Part shown: piece by piece, positions 45,961 to 56,049 of the stretch
How the letters are laid out: the number at the start of each line of letters is the position of its first letter
Position numbering within the stretch: the first letter of the stretch is position 1
Source of the DNA: Bolinopsis microptera
Taxonomy: Eukaryota; Ctenophora; Tentaculata; Lobata; Bolinopsidae
Assembly: GCF_026151205.1 (NCBI RefSeq)
Contig: NC_087075.1
Coordinates: forward strand, 15,329,628 to 15,393,627
Direction of reading: 5' to 3'
Length of the DNA stretch: 64,000 nucleotides
Made by a program: the position numbers and the translations under genes
The notes under the pieces: model-generated
What the model saw: only the letters and a program-made list of their open reading frames with translations
What the model was told of the DNA's origin: nothing
Databases searched by the model: none

Positions 45961-47841
45961 TTGACTCTTCTCCCTCCAAACCTTACGCCTTTCCTTCCCT
46001 TAAAAGTTTACTATAAGTACGATATTCCTGTCGGGCGTAAGCTTTTTAATTATAATAGATTCCTTAAATCACTTGATAATACTACTATTTCCTCCATCTT
46101 GGAAGGTGATTGCCCCTGTTCCAGTAACCCTTATTGCTATCAGCCTCGAGGCCACATCATCACCGGTGACCTTGCTTTCATTGAGCACGAGGATTTAAGA
46201 GGCATCATGAGTTACGGTACCAAATTTAGGGAACCTGTGTCTGTTCCTCCTGAGCAAATCTTGGAGAGCCTCAACGAGTGTTCAGCCAACTTCGCCACCC
46301 GTATGGCTAGAAACATGGACTTTCATGTTTGGAATTCCAGGATTGGAAAGATGAGGTCTCCCGGATCTTCACCAATCGCCTTAACTTCCTCTCCTCCTCC
46401 CCTAATAACTTCACTCCCTACAATTCCATTCTACAAAGGGATATGATGTTAAATCTTATCTCGACAGTCTTTCTTCTTCTTTTATTATTTGCTCCGTAGA
46501 TAAAGCTTCAAATAATTATGTTTTTGTCTGCAAGAAGTTTTATCTTTTAACCCTTCTCAACGAAGTACGAACTTGGCTACGATCTCACTTCTCTAGAGTG
46601 TCGTGGCAATTCTACTTATCATCCGGTTAACTCTGTAGAGGATGATATTATTCAGGAACATGTGAACTTCATTAAAGATAACTTTAATATTCGTGTTTCT
46701 GAGGACAACCTTTGTCTACCGAGAATCTTTTGGATTCCTAAACTTCACAAGAATCCTTATAAGTCTAGATTTATAGCTGGGGCCAGTAAATGTACCACTA
46801 AGCAGATATCAGTTGTAGTCAACAAAGCTTTAAAAGTTTTGAAATAATACTTTTCCAAATACTGCAACTCTATCTACAACAATACTGGAATTAACTGCGA
46901 CTGGAGCATTAACAGCTCTAAACAGTTCCTGGAAAGGCTGCCTAGACTAGAGATTTTTAATATGCAGGTATACGACTTTACCACTCTGTATACCAATCTA
47001 GACCTTCAGGTTGTACAGTCACTGCTTTTCGAGCTAATAGATCTCCTCTTTAGTAATACGAATAAATTTATTTGTGTTTCTCTGTATAAGAACAACAATT
47101 TTTTCTCTTAAAAGGAATATAACGGATACTTATGTTTTTCTGCTGATAAACTCAAAACAGCTATTACATTTATTCTGTTTAACACTTTTGTTTGTTTTGG
47201 GGATCAGATTTTAAGGCAAACGAAAGGCATTCCCATGGGAGGGAATTCTAGTAGCCAGTTCGCTGATCTTTCGCTAGGGAGGTGTGAATTCAACTACATG
47301 ACACGCCTAATCAAAGAAAAGAAGTTCGGTCTCGCTAAGCTCCTCTCAAGAAACTGCAGATATGTCGACGACCTCAACACCATGAACTATTTGTATTTCT
47401 CTAACCTAATCAGGTCCATGTATCCACCTGACCTGCTTATGGAGAGGAGTGGTGACGACAATAAGTCCGTAAACTATCTCGACATCAACATCTCGATGAA
47501 TAACTCCGGACACGTCGCCACCAAGCTTTACAACAAACTTGATGACTTCAACTTTCCTGTGGTCATGTACACCTTTCCTAACAGTAATATTTCCTCTTCT
47601 GTTGGTTATAATTTTTTTTTACGGTCAGGTCCTTCGTTACTCTTCCATTATCTCTGACCTTGATTCTTTTCTGTGTTCTACCAACACCCTTTATAGGACA
47701 CTTCTTTCAAGATGTTATAATGACAGACTCCTGAAGAGTAAATTCAGAAAGCTTCTGAAAGACCGACCTAGTATTCTGTACAAATACAGTATACTTAATG
47801 TCAGCGACATCCTTGACATCACATTTAACGTGGACAGGTGA
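45961..47841 (+). pseudogene. Penelope-like reverse transcriptase, frame-broken
   Basis: The pieces in order are PRGHIITGDLAFIEHEDLRG (N-terminal region, about 46144-46205), VDKASNNYVFVCKKFY (about 46480-46540, another frame), LPRIFWIPKLHKNPYKSRFI (46720-46775), YDFTTLYTNLD (about 46970), TKGIPMGGNSSSQFADL (47220-47270), the catalytic RYVDDLN (about 47360), and a C-terminal LYKYSILNVSDIL segment ending with a stop near 47840. This set of motifs, especially WIPKLHK and the MGG...AD box, marks Penelope-like elements. At least three frameshifts or stops (about 46440, 46845, 47110, 47610) inactivate it. No GIY-YIG endonuclease was recognised downstream. Confidence 0.8.
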
Positions 47842-47844
47842 TCA

Positions 47845-47935
47845 CTGACGAGTGATTGCTAGGGGGTCTTGGCACATTAAACCGGTACAGGTATTAAACC
47901 CCCGAAACCGGTGTGCCAAGTCATCTGCTGATGAT
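47845..47935 (+). ncRNA. possible hammerhead-like motif set downstream of the Penelope RT
   Basis: Penelope-like elements are known to carry hammerhead ribozymes. Here CTGACGAG, CCGAAAC, a GTC and CTGATGA occur within 90 bases, and TTGGCACA pairs with TGTGCCAA around them. However, I could not fold a canonical three-stem hammerhead: stem I pairing after the GTC fails. Treat it as a weak candidate. Confidence 0.2.
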
Positions 47936-49101
47936 GTTCACATAACATTATTTCCTCTCTCCTTTATTCCTTCCGCCTTTTCTTATACTTACAGTTCAGT
48001 TACTTTATTTCACCAGGTCTACCTAAGGATCAATTATTCTTTGGTGGGGTTTCACTTCTGGTATTGGCTTCATTCCCGTTCCTTTTCCTTATTCTTTATA
48101 CTTATTTTTTTATATAGTTTAATGAGATTTCAAGCAGTTATGAGAGAGAGCTTGTAACCATGGATTGTTCTTCAAGTTGAAGTTGACAATAACATGCAAT
48201 AAATATAATTGGGGGCCTAGTGCAGTAATTGGGGGCCAGCATTGGAAAAAGTTGTAGTGTGTAAAAGGTCATACTTGTCAATTAGTTCATACACACAGCT
48301 AACATAGGCCCTAGAAATACCTCACAGCCCAATATATAAAATTTAAAAGTGTACTATTCAATACGGCTGTCAGAATGAAGGTTTTCTAAATTGCGATTAT
48401 TGACTTATACCAAAATGCCAGGAATGTTTGATTTGGGTAGAATAACGCTACAGATATGTGTTAATAACGATAAAGGGTCTAAAAAGATTCCTAGAGCCAT
48501 GATGGAAAAATGGGGACAACTTTGTTACGGAAAACTTCATTCTGACAGCCGCAGTCTTCCTTCTATGTTGTATAATTCCCCAAGAATAGTGATTTAGGTG
48601 ACAAAAGAGGTGATATGGTATTGGTGTATAATTTACCTAACTGCCTGCAAGTCCAATATAAACCAAAAAGTTTTTTTTTGTAATGTAGGCCTCAAAATAC
48701 AAAACTTCATTCTGACAGCCGTAGTCTAAAAAGGGGTATATTTCATGCCCAATTTTTTCCCATTTACTGGCAAATTTTAACAATTCCAAACCCCGGGAAG
48801 GAAACTTTCCCTAGTTTTTAGGTGTTTGTGAAGTTTCTGGTTCAAAACAGCTGTTTTTAAAGATTTTGTGGCTTTTATAAAAACACCTTCATTCTGACAG
48901 CCTTACACCCGTATTATAAGTTTTTGTTTTTGTTTGCTGTCGCCTGTGAAGTGTGACACATTACATACATGGGGCCCTGTGTGTAATGCAATCGGTAGTT
49001 TGGAGGGAGCTAGGGCCGGCCCCAAGTCCCCCCACCCCCTCCCCAGTCCGTCGATTGGACACCCAACAAAACTGCCAGCCACCTCCCACGAGCCGCCTCT
49101 G

Positions 49102-49245
49102 TAACTAACACGTGTAACTAACACGTGTAACTAACACGTGTAATTAACACGTGTTAGTTAAATGTGTTAGTTACACGTGTTAGTTACACGTGTAACTAAC
49201 ACGTGTAACTAACACGTGTAACTAACACGTGTAATTAACACGTGT
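49102..49245. repeat. (GTGTAACTAACAC)n minisatellite, right part
   Basis: Continuation of the array interrupted by the hAT-type element, with a patch of inverted units (TGTGTTAGTTACACG) near 49150-49190. Confidence 0.92.
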
Positions 49246-49266
49246 TACTAATGGTAACCATTGGTA

Positions 49267-49299
49267 ACGGCTGCAACCATTAGTAATGGTTGCAGCCGT
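49267..49299. repeat. perfect 14-bp-arm hairpin
   Basis: ACGGCTGCAACCAT and its exact reverse complement separated by TAGTA. It adjoins the minisatellite. It could be a tiny foldback element; no transcription signal is visible. Confidence 0.8.
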
Positions 49300-51240
49300 C
49301 CATATTTAAGAGACTGAACACGGTTATTTACAAGGCAAGGAGGCATGCTATATATTATCATGAGATTGAGTTATGTTTTGTTATTCCTCCTATTTGGTGT
49401 TAACTGGAAACTTACAATTAATACCAGGGGTTGAGGGTTTTCAGTTGATTTGATGTATAAAGAGCGCCACGCTGGGAGTTTTCAAGTTTAAGGAAATACT
49501 TTATGTTTATATATATTTACATCATAAATAACACTAAAACTGTAGACTGTAGAGGCACATGCCAGCTTGCTAGCAGTTTTTCATAGAAATAAATAAATCT
49601 CATCACCTCTCATCAATAATAACCGGCCTTTCTTGAAACATTTGAATATCAGTGAGATAATAATTACGGGTCATTAAATATAACACAGCTTTCTGTGTGT
49701 TAGAATAATTGGGCTTGTTACATGGCGGGTAGTTTCTACGATAACTTTGCTTAGTAATTAGTAATTAGTAATTACTGATCACTGCCGTATTTATTTGGTG
49801 ATCATTTCAACTTCGTTGGGTATATACTTAACGTGGAAGCGTGTAATAAATGTTAGAATTTATTAAATGTTAGAAATTAACTCAATGATTCTTGATGATT
49901 ACATGTCACTAATTATGATTAATAACAGAATCATCACGGATTAGACTGTGGTCAAATGTACTAGGTTGCTTTAATCGAACTGCTTTGCTATAATTTAAGT
50001 AGACATTGTTGCGTGCTTATTTCTGTAAAACGTTGCTTGAACGGACCACCTCAATACAAAATGTTCTATTTTAAATTGATGCCGAATTTGAGCAAATTAA
50101 AGCACAGAAAATACAGTTATTTTTGCGTGATTTTATTTTGTTAATTTTAAATTTAAATACCACTGTGGTGATCTACTATAGTAAATAGTAGTTACGGTTT
50201 TTCTCTCTAACTTTGAACACACGGAGTACCAGAATTCCACAAACTATTCAATATTCTGATGGGTTAAACGATATACATAGATCCGTGCTACCTTAAACCC
50301 TGACGAAATTGTCAAAAGTAATTGCACCTGCGCCCGGGGTCATTATTCACATTCTTTAAAGACTGATGATAAAATACTACCAAAGTAGATCACAAGGTAG
50401 TTTTTGTTTAGATGTCTAGTTGACTAACATAACATCTAGTATTTGTTATATTGTTATCTTATAAGGCTCTTTATCAGGCTTATCTCTATACTGACATTCA
50501 GCTCAATATCTTAATACTTTCAACACTACTATATAACCAATAATTTGAGTTGGAAACTTTCAGAGTCTTTCATACGTTTTTGTGATTCATCTATAGGAAT
50601 TTGTAAATACCATTCTTCTTTGTGTCATGCCTATGTTCCTGAATACTTGCTTCATCATCTCCTTTTTATAACAACCACAGTGTCTTTATTGACTAAGCGC
50701 ATTATCGGTAAACAACTCCAAGCTTTATAGTTTCATTACAGTTTCACTACAGGTTTCAGGTATTAAAGGAAAATTCCCCCTTTTGATATTTTATATATTC
50801 AAGATATTATCTCAATTTTAACAAATTATATCTGTACCGTGTCCTGTGTCTATTATTTAATTATTATTACTTTATAATGAGGTGTCTCCACACTGATCAT
50901 AGTCCACATAGATCCTCATTAGTTTTTAATTAACATTACTCTGATTTTAATTAGAAAGCGTTAGTTTAATTTATAATTTACGAATAAAAGGATCTGCTGA
51001 GAATTCTTGTGGATAATTTATAAGGTGATTGCCTTTTGTATGGGTATATTGCCTTTTGTATGGCATATTGTATTTGCTGGCCAGATTGGCTGGCCACTCG
51101 CTGTGACCGAAAACGGTAAACGAATTCACATAAATTATCATTATATATATTTTCATAATTACTGTAACCAAGATGTAATTAGATCGAACGCAGAAATTAG
51201 ATCGAACCGGTTTGATCTAGGAATTAGATCGAAAGCCGGC
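49300..51240. other. intergenic stretch without recognised genes
   Basis: AT-rich. No frame of note; AATTAGATCGAA occurs three times near 51178-51235. Neither CYB5R N-terminal exons nor an upstream exon of the receptor could be found here. Confidence 0.5.
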
Positions 51241-51264
51241 GCGAGATACACATACAAATACATT

Positions 51265-51418
51265 GCTCTGTTAAGTTGCTCTGACAGTACCGTAATAATA
51301 CGGTACCCAGTTTGCTCTGTTAAGTTGCTCTGACAGTACCGTAATAATACGGTACCCAGTTTGCTCTGTTAAGTTGCTCTGACAGTACCGTAATAATACG
51401 GTACCCAGTTTGCTCTGT
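51265..51418. repeat. 49-bp tandem repeat, three copies, each with a hairpin
   Basis: Three near-perfect copies of a unit containing CTCTGTTAAGTTGCTCTGAC followed by GTACCGTA-ATAA-TACGGTAC, an 8-bp-arm hairpin. It lies about 400 bp upstream of the receptor start codon. Confidence 0.92.
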
Positions 51419-51840
51419 TGATTTGAGCATCGCTGCTCCTTGCGTTACTTTAAAACCAGATCACTGGGCCACCAATAATGCAGACATATTCCTAGCCCGG
51501 GCTTCAGATTCTGACTATTTCTAATTTATACGTTTAATATTTGGGTTAAGCTACATGCAGAGGTAGCTGTTCTCAGAGATTTAGAGTGTTTTTACTTTAG
51601 ATTTATTCTATCACAGGATGACCAACTATCCACAGGGGGTTTCGATGAGTTGATTTAAAAGACGATTTCCAACCAAGAGTGATATTTCCAAGCAAGAGCA
51701 ATATATTAACAAATCTGAAATCAATCCTAGTCAGATTATTCACCAGATAATTATGTTCAGTTTTATCGTAATATTGCCTTTAAACTGATTTACAAATTGA
51801 AAATATGAAAATATCTTATAACTTAGAAGCTGAATAAAGA

Positions 51841-54056
51841 ATGAATTTTTCGGAGGAAAACAAACACTGGGGTTTCAATGAGTTTGGTAATATCAACAGA
51901 ACCAGCCTAAATGACTATGTTCCATGGCCTCTCTGGGAGCAAATACTTGGAATCACCTACTACTTTTCCATCTCTGTCATAGGCATCATAGGTAGTGTCA
52001 CTAGTGCATCATAATTCATACTATTAGTATAATAGTATGAATAGTATTGAATCCTTCAATTATTTTAGTTTCTTGAATCTTGACACCATTTTAGGGTTAT
52101 ACGGGTTCCTGCTAGTTCTATTGAATCCTGCAAAACGCCGTTAAATTATTGTAAAAACATCCCAATGTATTAGTAAATTTAGTTAAATACCACTTTAACA
52201 GCTTGAGATGTTGCCAGGTAACGTTTTTATACTGTACGCAGCAGAGAAAGTAAAGAAACAGTCATCTGACCAGAAAACCTTGCTGATAATCAAATACCTG
52301 GCCCTGGTGGACTTCTTCTCCTCAGCCATTCTGTATCCTAATTTTATATACTTTACTTGGGTGAAACGGTAATTTCAAATAATGTAATAATATTTATAAT
52401 ATATATAATATACATACATATTATATGTATAATATTATACTGTATATAATAATGTATTTATGTGAGAAATTCAAAAAATGTGCATGAATTTGAAAAGATT
52501 GTTACTCGGAATATTATATCAAAGACTATAGCAATATAATCGGTGAGGCACATAATATTGGATACAGATTCTAAGATCAGAAATCCCAGGTTTAACGCGC
52601 CCCCATTCCAGGTTTAACGCGCCCCCATTCTACTGCAAAATCCTGGGAATCTGGGAAGTCTACTTCCCGACCACCTCTACATTCCTGGTGCTGATGCTGG
52701 TGGCGGTGAAGGTGAACATGTTGCGATACCCTTTCCATTCTCTCAGCTCCTCTAATAGATGGATACACGTCGGATGTGTTCTTATCTGTTTAGCAGGACT
52801 TATCATTCCTACAGCTCCTTTTTTTAATTTAGCTACCTACATCTACTGTCCTAAGAGATGACGTGCACAATGGACTTTTATCCGGACTGGGAGAGTGAGA
52901 GGGCTAAGATGATATTTGTCACGGTGGCTACTATATTCTGCTGTGTGGTTCCTCTTTTAGTGATCGCTATTTTGAGTTACTACATCATCAAGAAAGTGAG
53001 GGCATCGAGACAATTTAGTGCTGGCCAGTGCGCCGCAGCAAATAATGTAAGAGATGAATGTTGTACTTTTCAGAGGAATAGAGAATAGAAAAACTTGCAA
53101 TTATCATAATATTTTCATTGTTTGTCTTAAAGTATAAATGACATCAACGCAGCTGATATCAAAAATTAATAACGCAGCTGATAATAACATTTACGCCAGT
53201 GTTTTAAATTTATTTATTTAATAAACCCATTTCAGAAGTCACTAGGAAAGTCAGTGAGAGTGGTACTACTGGTAGTTCTAGCTTATGCTGTTACTTGGGC
53301 TTCATTCTTTGTAGTCTTCACTGTTGCTTTCTTCTTCAGAACGGAACTTGTCATACCAAGGTAAATTCCAATTTATATGAAGTCACAAGCACCATCTTCG
53401 TTATCATCTGGTTATGATATTAATGTGATCTGATCTTCTGTCTTTCATGATTTTAATGAATGTAAATTGCATATTTTTCATATTATCTCGTATAATTTAT
53501 GACACTATTCTCTCACAACATTCTCTCCAGGAGTCTGCTATTCTGGCCCAAAGCATCTCTGATGACCAACAACGCAGTTAACCCCATCGTCTACATCTAC
53601 TCTAACGTTCATATTCAAACCTTCCTTGTTATAAAATGTTTACCAAAGTTCATAGCAGAGAGAACTAAGATTTATCAGGAATACAGGAAGTCGCAACAGG
53701 ATAGGATAGTCAGTATAGCGGCGGCAGCTTCACGAACCAATGCAGATCATGGAAACAAACTTCAGTACAGAAACATGGGGACTTCTCAGTCGACAAACCT
53801 GAGCACTGCTGGAGGCTTGAACACGCTACAGCCTATTACAAATCAGACGAATAGTAAAGCAAATTCTGGGAAATCTCCTGAAATGAGTGTTGTTGAAACT
53901 GACCAGATACATAATTCTGTAGTTACTAGCGATAAAATAGTTCAAGCAGGCTGTGTGAGCAATGAAGATACTCCTAACAGGCGACCCTCTATCATGGAGT
54001 TTGCCAGGAGAATATCATCGGTTACGTCATCGGTTACGTTATCGGTCACGTCATAA
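51841..54056 (+). pseudogene. rhodopsin-family G-protein-coupled receptor with frame disruptions
   Basis: A seven-helix membrane receptor; ligand unknown. Exons 51841-51991, 52218-52368, 52612-53046, 53236-53360, 53531-54056, all with GT-AG borders. TM1 has GNVFILY, TM2 LALVDFFSS, the conserved TM3 Cys is in FYCKILGIW, the DRY position reads VKV (atypical), TM4 IHVGCVLICLAGLIIP, TM5 AKMIFVTVATIFCCVVPLL, TM6 AYAVTWASFFVVF (no CWxP), TM7 NPIVYIY (NPxxY kept). The N-terminus has an Asn-Arg-Thr sequon. Exon 3 contains one extra base near 52850: the frame reading YIYCPK meets TGA, while the next frame continues MTCTMDFYPDW. The tail stops at 54054-54056 after SVT repeats, probably because of a 2-base loss near 54045 (see the duplicated copy). 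Either a recent pseudogene or consensus errors; otherwise all splice sites and phases are sound. Confidence 0.75.
52588..52633 (+). repeat. 22-bp tandem duplication of the receptor exon 3 acceptor
   Basis: AGGTTTAACGCGCCCCCATTCC occurs twice in tandem, so two AG acceptors lie at 52588-52589 and 52610-52611. Only the second keeps the reading frame; the first would introduce an early TAA. Confidence 0.92.
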
Positions 54057-54513
54057 CAGTGTTAGAGAGAGAAATCCTAGGGGTATCAACAGGGAAAACT
54101 TTGAATTGAGATACAACAACTTTATGCAGCGTCAGTTGGAACTAGATTTAGAGGAGAATATGGAGGAGGAGGAGAAGGAGGAGGAGGAGGAGGAGGGGGA
54201 GGAGGAGGAGGAGGAGAAGGAGGAAGAGGAGGAGGAGGAGGAGGAGGAGGAGAAGGAGGAGGAGGAGGAGGAGGAGGAGGAGGAGGAGGAGGAGGAGGAG
54301 GAGGAGGAGGAGGAGGAGGAGGAGGAGGAGGAGGAGGAGGAGGAGGAGGAGGAGGAGGAGGAGGAGGAGGAGGAGGAGGAGGAGGAGGAGGAGGAGGAGA
54401 TGGAGGAGGAGGAGGAGGAGAAGAAGGAGGAGGAGGAGGATGTTTCTGAACCGAATGTTTACAAGGTGGAGCTAAAGCATGAAGATGATGAAGATAATGA
54501 GGAACTAAGCTGA
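54057..54513 (+). pseudogene. acidic extension of the receptor tail, out of frame in this copy
   Basis: After the receptor's stop, a shifted frame continues through NPRGINRENFELRYNNFMQ, a (GAG)n tract coding about 100 Glu, then VSEPNVYKVELKHEDD and a stop at 54513. AATAAA follows about 45 bases later, as expected for a transcript end. In the duplicated copy at 59442, SVT repeats run in frame directly into the same NPRGI segment. I infer that this was the receptor's C-terminal tail. The alternative is that it is 3' UTR with a chance frame. Confidence 0.5.
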
Positions 54514-55380
54514 AATATCAATATTATGTGTGATTGCCTTGATTGTTATTGATTCAATAATAAAGAGTATGAAATAGCATTTTATTATAATCGTTCCTGC
54601 AGTTGACAGTAGTAATTACTCTTATTTTATGAAGTGCACCTTATATTGAATTATTTGATCACTTTTTTCGCCAATTGTATTAATCTGACTAAATTAATGA
54701 TGACAAAATGCAGTTCTGCACGTCTTCATGAGTAAAGAGTTTCGGAGACACAGAAGCTTGAAAATAACCTAGCCTGGCCTTTTGAATATTTTCTAACTGC
54801 ACCTGGATCACTCCTTTACAATGCACGTGACTTGATGACGCTATACAGTGGACCTTGTAAGCGAGTGTATATTATATAATATAGTTTATATAGAGAGATG
54901 GCATCCTTGTAGCTTTGATCGTTAGCTTATGAAAATTCATATACTTATATTACAATACTCCATACTATTGCATTTATTGAGTGAATGCGTCAGATACCCC
55001 CCTGGAATGCGTGGAATAGGAATATTCAAGCCTCATTTAGTTAGTTTACAATCTGACTACACGTCTCATTTCCCTATGAAAAGCAGTAATACAGTTACAA
55101 AACTCAATAAATGCAATAGATATGGAGTATTGTAAAATTAGTACATGAATTTTCATAAGCAAACGATCAATTCGGATCGCAGAGTTGTGTTGAGTAATTA
55201 CACTAGATCTTATTGCTCATTTAATGGATCTAGCTCTGTAGCTCTGTTAGTTCAGACCTTATTATGTGGAATTCCTGTTAATTTCTTAATTTCTTAGCTC
55301 CTTGTCATCTCAGACCGCACGTGCAAATTGGTTGATAAGTAGAAAGTTGCATAGTTACAGTGTAGTGCATATATTTCATT
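54514..55380. other. receptor 3' flank, left copy of a segmental duplication
   Basis: Contains AATAAA near 54557. The whole segment recurs at about 60114-60980 with a few percent difference. No other gene. A palindromic pair (TATGAAAATTCATATACTTA near 54928 and its inverse near 55140) brackets about 230 bp. Confidence 0.7.
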
Positions 55381-55384
55381 TTAA

Positions 55385-55812
55385 TCGGTACCATTATAAA
55401 GTTACACCTTATAATGTTACACATTATATAAAGTTACACATTATAAAGTAACACATTATAAAGTTACACATTATAAAGTTACACATTATAAAGTTACACA
55501 TTATAAAGTTACACATTATAAAGTTACACATTATAAAGTTACACATTATAAAGTTACACATTATAATGTTACACATTATAAAGTTACACCTTATAATGTT
55601 ACACATTATAAAGTTATACATTATAATGTTACACAATATTATAAAGTTACACATTATAAAGTTACACATTATAAAGTTACACAATATTATAAAGTTACAC
55701 ATTATAAAGTTACACATTATAAAGTTACACAATATTATAAAGTTACACATTATAAAGTTACACATTTTAAAGTTACACATTATAAAGTTACACATTAATA
55801 TAAAGTTATAAA
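55385..55812. repeat. 15-bp minisatellite (TTATAAAGTTACACA)n, left copy
   Basis: About 28 units with some AATATT insertions; the homologous array is at 60985-61185. All frames across it (Ile-Lys-Leu-His and Met-Cys-Asn-Phe repeats) are artefacts. Confidence 0.97.
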
Positions 55813-56049
55813 GCTTATCTTACTTATAATTCAGAGAATTCCCTTTGTTTGTCGTTTGTACGACCGCCCACGTGCAAATTAGATGAAAAATAGGAAGTTG
55901 CGTATAGTTACCATGGTGCACGTGCAATGATTGTTTTAACGTCATTTTGATCAGTTTTCTTGATATTACGCTGTGTTTAGTACGAGCAACATTTTAATTG
56001 GCTGTATCTTCGGTTCATGTGTAGGATATTTTTTGACGCTATTTAAACT

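Larger units (their letters stand above)
45411..48911. mobile_element. 3.5-kb TIR element nested in the hAT copy
   Basis: Perfect inverted ends of about 24 bp (CGGGTGTAAGGCTGTCAGAA and its complement), flanked by TA (45409-45410 and 48912-48913). GGCTGTCAGAATGA recurs subterminally at about 45420, 45435, 45770 and 45791 on the left and about 48365 on the right, and in inverse at about 48538, 48709 and 48889. A 43-bp inverted repeat (45498-45541 against 45868-45911) lies in the left arm. No DNA transposase is seen; a Penelope-like reverse transcriptase occupies the middle. Confidence 0.82.
45014..49101. mobile_element. hAT-type element with perfect 8-bp target duplication
   Basis: The ends are CAGAGGCGGCT and AGCCGCCTCTG, the CAGNGG-type tips typical of hAT elements. 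Immediately outside, TAACTAAC occurs at 45006-45013 and 49102-49109, an exact 8-bp target duplication as expected for hAT. The 4088-bp interior has no recognisable hAT transposase and is largely taken up by a second element (45411-48911), so this is a non-autonomous hAT copy that received, or mobilised, other DNA. Confidence 0.9.
54000..56040. repeat. segmental duplication, copy 1
   Basis: Direct duplicate of about 59440-61460: SVT-coding repeats, acidic tract, 3' flank, 15-bp array and the following ATTTTAATTGGCTGTATCTTC segment, all in the same order. A third partial copy lies at 63024-63480. Confidence 0.85.

Noticed and set aside
55424-55811. Frames rich in Met-Cys-Asn-Phe or Ile-Lys-Leu-His (also 60888-61241)
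   Set aside because: Translations of the 15-bp minisatellite.
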